From CAYNRQ01 sp964399875 (GTDB lineage Archaea; Aenigmatarchaeota; Aenigmatarchaeia; QMZP01): 5,199 nt of DNA. The DNA is taken from the NCBI GenBank assembly GCA_964399875.1, contig CAYNRQ010000072.1, positions 1-5,199 on the forward strand, in the 5' to 3' direction. The translations under genes were made by a program, and so were the position numbers. This document shows, in pieces, positions 3,601 to 5,199 of the stretch. Positions within the stretch are counted from its first letter, which is position 1; each line of letters opens with the position of its first letter. A model generated the notes under the pieces. The model ran no database searches. It saw only the letters and a program-made list of their open reading frames with translations, and was not told where the DNA came from.

Positions 3601-5199
3601 AATGGGAACTTTTACATTGGGTTGGATGACACTAATGATATAGATGTTTATCTTGACGGTGGAACTGCATCCATAACTGGTATTGGCCCCTTAACACAGG
3701 ATGAATGGTATCACATAGCTTTGACAGTAGATGCAGATAACCAAATGACTCTATATATCAATGGAACAAATGTCTCTACAGATTCTTCAATAGGTTCAAC
3801 AGCCCCATATCTCCATTCAAGTGACAATCTTTTGATTGGAGCAGCATCATTTTTTGATTACTTCAACGGCACAATAGACGACGTAATGATCTTCAACAGA
3901 ACCCTGAACGCAGACGAGATAGCAGCCCTCTACGCCAACACAACCTCAAGATATCTGGAAGTCAATTTCACAGGCCTCCCAGACACTAATTACACATTCA
4001 GGGCCTACGCCCAGGACCTTGCAGGCAATGTAAACACCACTGAGCAGAGGGAAGTTACAGTAGACCAGACCGATCCGGCCACAGAGTTCAAGCCACCAAC
4101 CCTGGACGACGGCAAAACAACAGGAAACGACTGGATATACGTAAACGTTTCCTCATCAGACTCTGCAACCAATATATCCACATTCATAAACTTCAACGAC
4201 TCCCTTGTCTCCTGGTGGAGAATGGATGATATAAACAGCACAGGAGACCCAACAGACTATATGGAAAGGAACAACGGGACAGCAATGGGAGATGCAGCCC
4301 GGACAGACGCAGGAATATTAGGAAAAGGGTTTGAGTTTGATGGAATTAATGATGATATTGATGTTAGTGGTCCTTCAATAGGTACAAGTGAATTTACTGC
4401 AGCTGCTTGGATTAAAAGTGCCGATACTGTTGGTTCTGACTATCGGGGAATATTTTCTTTTTATAGTGGTGCAGGAATTACTCTTTTAATCTATGTTGCT
4501 AAAACTGGAGAAATTAGAGTTCATAATGGTTCTATTTTTATAGATTCAAACATGGCTGTGAATGATGATAGTTGGCATCACATAGCTGTTGTAAGAAATT
4601 CAACAGATGATTTAAGTATATATATAGATGGAAATTTAGATAAAACAAACACAGGTTTTTTCTCAGGAGCAAGTATTAAAACTCTAACTAACCTTGGGAG
4701 CAGAACTTATGATGGTTACTTCAGCGGCACAATAGACGACGTCATGATCTTCAACAGAACCCTGAACGCAGACGAGATAGCAGCCCTCTACGCCAACACA
4801 ACCTCAAGATATCTGGAAGTCAATTTCACAGGCCTCCCAGACACTAATTACACATTCAGGGCCTACGCCCAGGACATGGCGGGAAACGTCAATTCAACTG
4901 AAACAAGGGAAGTGAAGGTTGAGAATGAAACCACAAATGTCACAGTATGCAGGGCCCTGGACCAGCCAAACAAGGAATATAAACAGCAGGCGAACATACA
5001 GGCAGACTCGGATCCGTGCATAATAATCGCAGCACAAAACATAACCTTCAATGGGAACGGATTCTGGATAGCCAATTCAAGTCTGACAGGAACAGGCATA
5101 TACTCCGACCAGCTCAACACCACCATAAAGAACTGCAACATCACCATGTCAAGCTCCAGCGGGGGATACGGGATTCACCTCCACTATGCAAACAATTCC
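439..5199 (+). CDS. Giant modular archaeal surface protein with two LamG domains, 3' end missing
   Basis: One frame stays open for 1587 codons to the window edge, so the C-terminus is missing. The start is a GTG at 439, directly after an in-frame TAA at 436-438. It is the only good start upstream of the basic GPYYY head, since the first in-frame ATG (residue 102) lies beyond the membrane segment. Order: cytoplasmic head 1-69; membrane helix about 70-88; Asn/Thr-rich region 98-360; MopE-like Asp/Cys region 363-469; cadherin/Ig-like 473-565; archaeal scaffold with acidic linker and EF-like loop 569-790; second scaffold 793-918; LamG domains 963-1167 and 1256-1453 inside Ig/FN3-like modules; beta-helix start from 1504. 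I count over 60 N-x-S/T sequons, nearly all after the membrane helix, which fits a glycosylated exterior. No enzyme active site is evident. Inferred role: adhesin or contact protein of a DPANN archaeon (Woesearchaeota-like). The surface location is well supported; the ligand is unknown. Confidence 0.96.
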   Translation, partial: MVYAKYIKKKGKLFGPYYYKSIRDENGKVRNIYVGRTPPKGEKLDPNNKSPNAHVTQAPKSPEKTHDYRLSAIPVTLLIILITAFLFIQPRPTGFITTDIQMSYSPGENIRGLVGVEFEPQDFIPKDTQISVSVANVTKNIKMSEFISMSGSKVPTGTGTYQKAGVPLGGSGEGYGFQGEDITYPVLNFLCNVTIFYVVTNSTPYTVERERVLEIFNETLNESVNQTVIENITLYNTTEYTLSYSDSLSGNVSRDSPYYHTIDQENITDYQIDILSVMIGNESLPKDTITLALMNSTIQITTEYSEVIAGENITRLVEASLSEFNITVPNETGTYTMSIKLVYNDSTISETQTEITVTQPLLDSDGDGYAEDKDCDDSNPEINPGAAEVCDDGLDNNCNDQTDEGCVVIPTDCLDGDSKRCGTSVGACQEGIQVCVNGSWSECTGAIDPTPEICGNGIDEDCDGSDLECVLNQAPILIRPVENITIEENENHTLNLSEYFSDPDGDLLVYTSTEPDGVRIEISASRASIVPQTNLTGLRYITFYASDGVNTTGSNEFQINITPVDLVREETVQYKAVIGQPVKWTKKIKLSKKTSNVRVSLPRNVINVSVKKVERDRKPEIAPENITITSPEPITGAVSAEPGGIPEGIVDFFSGIASWISGSITGQVIGSDEPEIVINKTMNETEVLIEEEVEEVEVEYYTDPPMAFEESISEHKKKVTVSSEIHYEDILAFTDLPSEAPAEWVHLYWIVNGTRQEVYVNIYDTNENGLADYIEWTVPHTSNQTYEISIIPITKALHLDENRSLIGDIYGQVRHLDGLWSEPIYHLEYARVTFYRNLTSENDITVYVRNNQSMKTRIVVYEHSGNDAIAEFPVITTAGYYKIYLTSLMHSQDVFDIMIENLDGNEEAYLEFDYIVDPSPDIKFNSPTPDNDSAQSDTAIFVNVTANETGTNVSTFINFNDSLVSWWRMDDINSTGDPTDYMERNNGTAMGDAARTDAGILGKGFEFDGSGDYINLGNPSSLQNLYDFTLSAWVYVENSAYQIILSQWGGGGVYNGNFYIGLDDTNDIDVYLDGGTASITGIGPLTQDEWYHIALTVDADNQMTLYINGTNVSTDSSIGSTAPYLHSSDNLLIGAASFFDYFNGTIDDVMIFNRTLNADEIAALYANTTSRYLEVNFTGLPDTNYTFRAYAQDLAGNVNTTEQREVTVDQTDPATEFKPPTLDDGKTTGNDWIYVNVSSSDSATNISTFINFNDSLVSWWRMDDINSTGDPTDYMERNNGTAMGDAARTDAGILGKGFEFDGINDDIDVSGPSIGTSEFTAAAWIKSADTVGSDYRGIFSFYSGAGITLLIYVAKTGEIRVHNGSIFIDSNMAVNDDSWHHIAVVRNSTDDLSIYIDGNLDKTNTGFFSGASIKTLTNLGSRTYDGYFSGTIDDVMIFNRTLNADEIAALYANTTSRYLEVNFTGLPDTNYTFRAYAQDMAGNVNSTETREVKVENETTNVTVCRALDQPNKEYKQQANIQADSDPCIIIAAQNITFNGNGFWIANSSLTGTGIYSDQLNTTIKNCNITMSSSSGGYGIHLHYANNS
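646..702 (+). other. Single N-terminal membrane anchor
   Basis: Residues 70-88 form a hydrophobic run (LSAIPVTLLIILITAFLFI) flanked by a basic N-terminal side and QPRPTG after it. There is no obvious signal peptidase site, and the 69-residue head makes a cleaved secretory signal less likely than a signal anchor. Everything downstream would then lie outside the cell. The PTGFI just after the helix is one of three similar motifs in the protein. Confidence 0.85.
730..1518 (+). other. Asn/Thr-rich extracellular region, unrecognised fold
   Basis: Residues 98-360 hold YSPGENIRG, then a Gly-rich GSGEGYGF with a downstream YPVLNF, then a run very dense in N-x-T/S sequons (residues 216-244, e.g. FNETLNESVNQT), and finally strands resembling Ig-type repeats (GENITRLVEASLSEFNITV). 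The SPGE..G opening and the GSG.GYG...YP.V.F pattern recur in DPANN surface proteins as I recall them. I cannot assign a named family. Beta-rich and glycosylated is the safest description. Confidence 0.55.
1525..1845 (+). other. MopE-like Asp/Cys calcium or metal-binding region
   Basis: Residues 363-406 carry DSDGDGYAEDKDCDD, then NPEINPGAAEVC and DNNCNDQTDEGC, the classic 'putative metal-binding' MopE-type pattern. Residues 413-469 follow with regularly spaced Cys at 413, 421, 428, 435, 443, 454, 462 and 469, including a GACQEGIQVC..G.W..C segment and ending CGNGIDEDCDG. D363, D365, D367, Y369, E371 and D374 match an EF-hand-like loop spacing. In the family these repeats are extracellular and often calcium-binding; copper binding is known for methanotroph MopE. 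Here calcium is the more cautious guess. The ten Cys from 398 to 469 suggest disulfides outside the cell. Confidence 0.85.
1855..2133 (+). other. Cadherin/Ig-like domain
   Basis: Residues 473-565 start NQAPIL and contain ENITIEENENHTLNLSEYF, the SDPDGDLLVYT calcium-type motif, an LTGLRYITFYASDG strand pair and a closing FQINITPV. This is the layout of the cadherin-like/putative Ig repeats common in secreted bacterial and archaeal proteins (…APV…DPDGD.L.Y…A.DG…). Length (about 93 residues) suits one domain. It probably acts as a rigid spacer. Confidence 0.75.
2143..2805 (+). other. Archaeal scaffold region with ITGxV motifs, acidic linker and EF-like loop
   Basis: Residues 569-790. A QPVKWTKKIKLSK strand and SNVRVSLPRNVINVSVKKVE are followed by ITGAV (634-638) and ITGQV (664-668) around a short hydrophobic stretch (PEGIVDFFSGIASWISGS). 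Then comes an acidic linker (EEEVEEVEVE, near 692-701), YTDPPMAFEE, and a domain with AFTDLPSEAP, LYWIVNGTRQEV and DTNENGLADYIEW, ending VPHTSNQTYEISI. I recognise this series as recurrent in large woesearchaeal/pacearchaeal proteins, but know no family name or function. D764, N766, N768, D772 and E775 fit a calcium loop. Confidence 0.65.
2815..3192 (+). other. Second archaeal scaffold domain ending EFDYIVDP
   Basis: Residues 793-918 run from ITKALHLDENRSLIGDIYGQV through LDGLWSEP, ARVTFYRNL, DITVYVRN, RIVVYEHSG and AEFPV to IYLTSL..SQDVFDIMIENL and LEFDYIVDP. This is a compact beta-rich domain that usually follows the YIEW domain in DPANN surface proteins, by recall. Four or more strands end in hydrophobic-aromatic pairs. 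No catalytic pattern is visible. It separates the membrane-proximal scaffold from the LamG ligand-binding part. Confidence 0.6.
3304..3464 (+). repeat. LamG 5' frame repeat, copy 1 (161 bp)
   Basis: This stretch is identical base for base to 4183-4343 (879 bases apart). It encodes FINFNDS, LVSWWRMDD and on to GKGFEFDG, that is the last Ig-like strand and the N-terminal edge of LamG. Synonymous sites are also identical, so recent duplication or gene conversion is implied, not only protein-level selection. Confidence 0.97.
3325..3939 (+). other. LamG/concanavalin-like domain 1
   Basis: Residues 963-1167. The domain opens LVSWWRMDD and NNGTAMGDAA, has GKGFEFDGSGDYINLG, the strand FTLSAWVYVE, then DEWYHIALTVD, MTLYINGT and LLIGAA, and closes FNGTIDDVMIFNRTLNADEIAALY. 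These are the hallmarks of the LamG-like jelly roll (Concanavalin A-like lectin/glucanase superfamily), which commonly binds glycans or proteins with calcium. Length of about 205 residues is typical. The core (3465-3858) contains a WGGGG stretch encoded by a G7-A-G5 tract. It is embedded in an Ig/FN3-like module rather than sitting beside it. Confidence 0.92.
3859..4017 (+). repeat. LamG 3' frame repeat, copy 1 (159 bp)
   Basis: It matches 4717-4875 with two mismatches (3866 and 3885); the last 132 bases (3886-4017) are exact. It encodes YFNGTIDDVMIFNRTLNADE, the LamG C-terminal strand, and the following Ig/FN3-like half ending NYTFRAYAQD. Beyond it the DNA diverges while the protein stays similar (LAGNVNTTE versus MAGNVNSTE). 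Confidence 0.96.
4183..4343 (+). repeat. LamG 5' frame repeat, copy 2 (161 bp)
   Basis: Exact copy of 3304-3464. Identity starts after the codon ACC (copy 1) versus ACA (copy 2) and stops at the third base of the Gly codon closing FEFDG, where the two cores diverge abruptly. Confidence 0.97.
4204..4797 (+). other. LamG/concanavalin-like domain 2
   Basis: Residues 1256-1453. It begins and ends with the same sequence as domain 1, but the middle is different: FEFDGINDDIDVSG, EFTAAAWIKS, DDSWHHIAVVRN, LSIYIDGNLDKT and TLTNLGSR keep the family pattern with few residues shared with domain 1. The core (4344-4716) strongly prefers T-ending codons, unlike the C-ending edges. Probably the same fold with a different binding surface. 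Confidence 0.92.
4717..4875 (+). repeat. LamG 3' frame repeat, copy 2 (159 bp)
   Basis: Second copy of 3859-4017. The Asn of YFNG becomes Ser, and one Val codon is GTC rather than GTA; all else is identical. Confidence 0.96.
4948..5199 (+). other. Start of a right-handed beta-helix region, truncated
   Basis: Residues 1504-1587. CRALDQPNKEY, QADSDPCIIIAAQNITFNGNGF, TGTGIYSDQLNTTIKNCNI and GGYGIHLHYANNS fit the first rungs of a parallel beta-helix (NosD/PbH1-type), where N-x-T-I-K-N-C-x-I repeats once per turn of about 22-25 residues. In the archaeal versions an opening Cys pairs with a Cys before I-x-x-x-N-V/I-T; here C1504 and C1527 occupy those places. Such helices often bind or process polysaccharides, but too little is visible to say. 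Confidence 0.75.

Noticed and set aside
3177..4241. Two reverse-strand open frames (3177-3362 and 4005-4241) with identical first residues
   Set aside because: Their shared start is simply the antisense of the 161-bp LamG frame repeat; both lie within the real gene.
439..5199. Frameshifted or decayed gene
   Set aside because: The frame was read line by line with no stop or loss of domain pattern; the absent stop is due only to the window edge.

Overview
The window carries one very large plus-strand gene, cut off by the right edge, behind a repeat-rich leader of about 440 bases. The reading frame is open from a GTG at 439 to base 5199 (1587 codons, no stop). It encodes a membrane-anchored, modular cell-surface protein. 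Its Lys-rich N-terminus with a GPYYY motif, single N-terminal membrane segment, repeated ITGxV motifs, a segment ending in DTNENGLADYIEW, a following segment ending in EFDYIVDP, and dense N-glycosylation sequons match what I know of giant surface proteins of DPANN archaea, especially the Woesearchaeota/Pacearchaeota group. That taxonomic assignment is recall-based inference. No rRNA, tRNA or housekeeping gene is present to confirm it.

Bases 1-255 hold four copies, in alternating orientation, of a 14-bp motif (TCTCAAACRRTTAA) arranged as two related foldback units. A T-rich tract at 254-285 could end an upstream transcript. From 285 to 438 there are three copies of GGTTAC(CT/TC)TACA and two AT-rich promoter candidates. 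No gene is supported in 1-438.

From the N-terminus the protein has: a short basic cytoplasmic head; a membrane anchor; an Asn/Thr-rich extracellular region; a MopE-like Asp/Cys calcium or metal-binding region; a cadherin/Ig-like domain; a long archaeal scaffold region with an EF-hand-like loop; a second scaffold domain; two LamG (concanavalin-like) domains, each embedded in an Ig/FN3-like module; and the first turns of a right-handed beta-helix at the truncated end. The likely job is adhesion or cell-cell contact, perhaps with a host, through carbohydrate-binding and calcium-stabilised domains.

The most notable feature is the DNA architecture of the LamG pair. The domain edges are identical or nearly identical at DNA level (161 bp exact; 159 bp with two mismatches), while the cores between them are unrelated in sequence and differ in third-position base use. 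This looks like core-swapping by recombination between conserved frames. One core also contains a G7-A-G5 tract that could slip.
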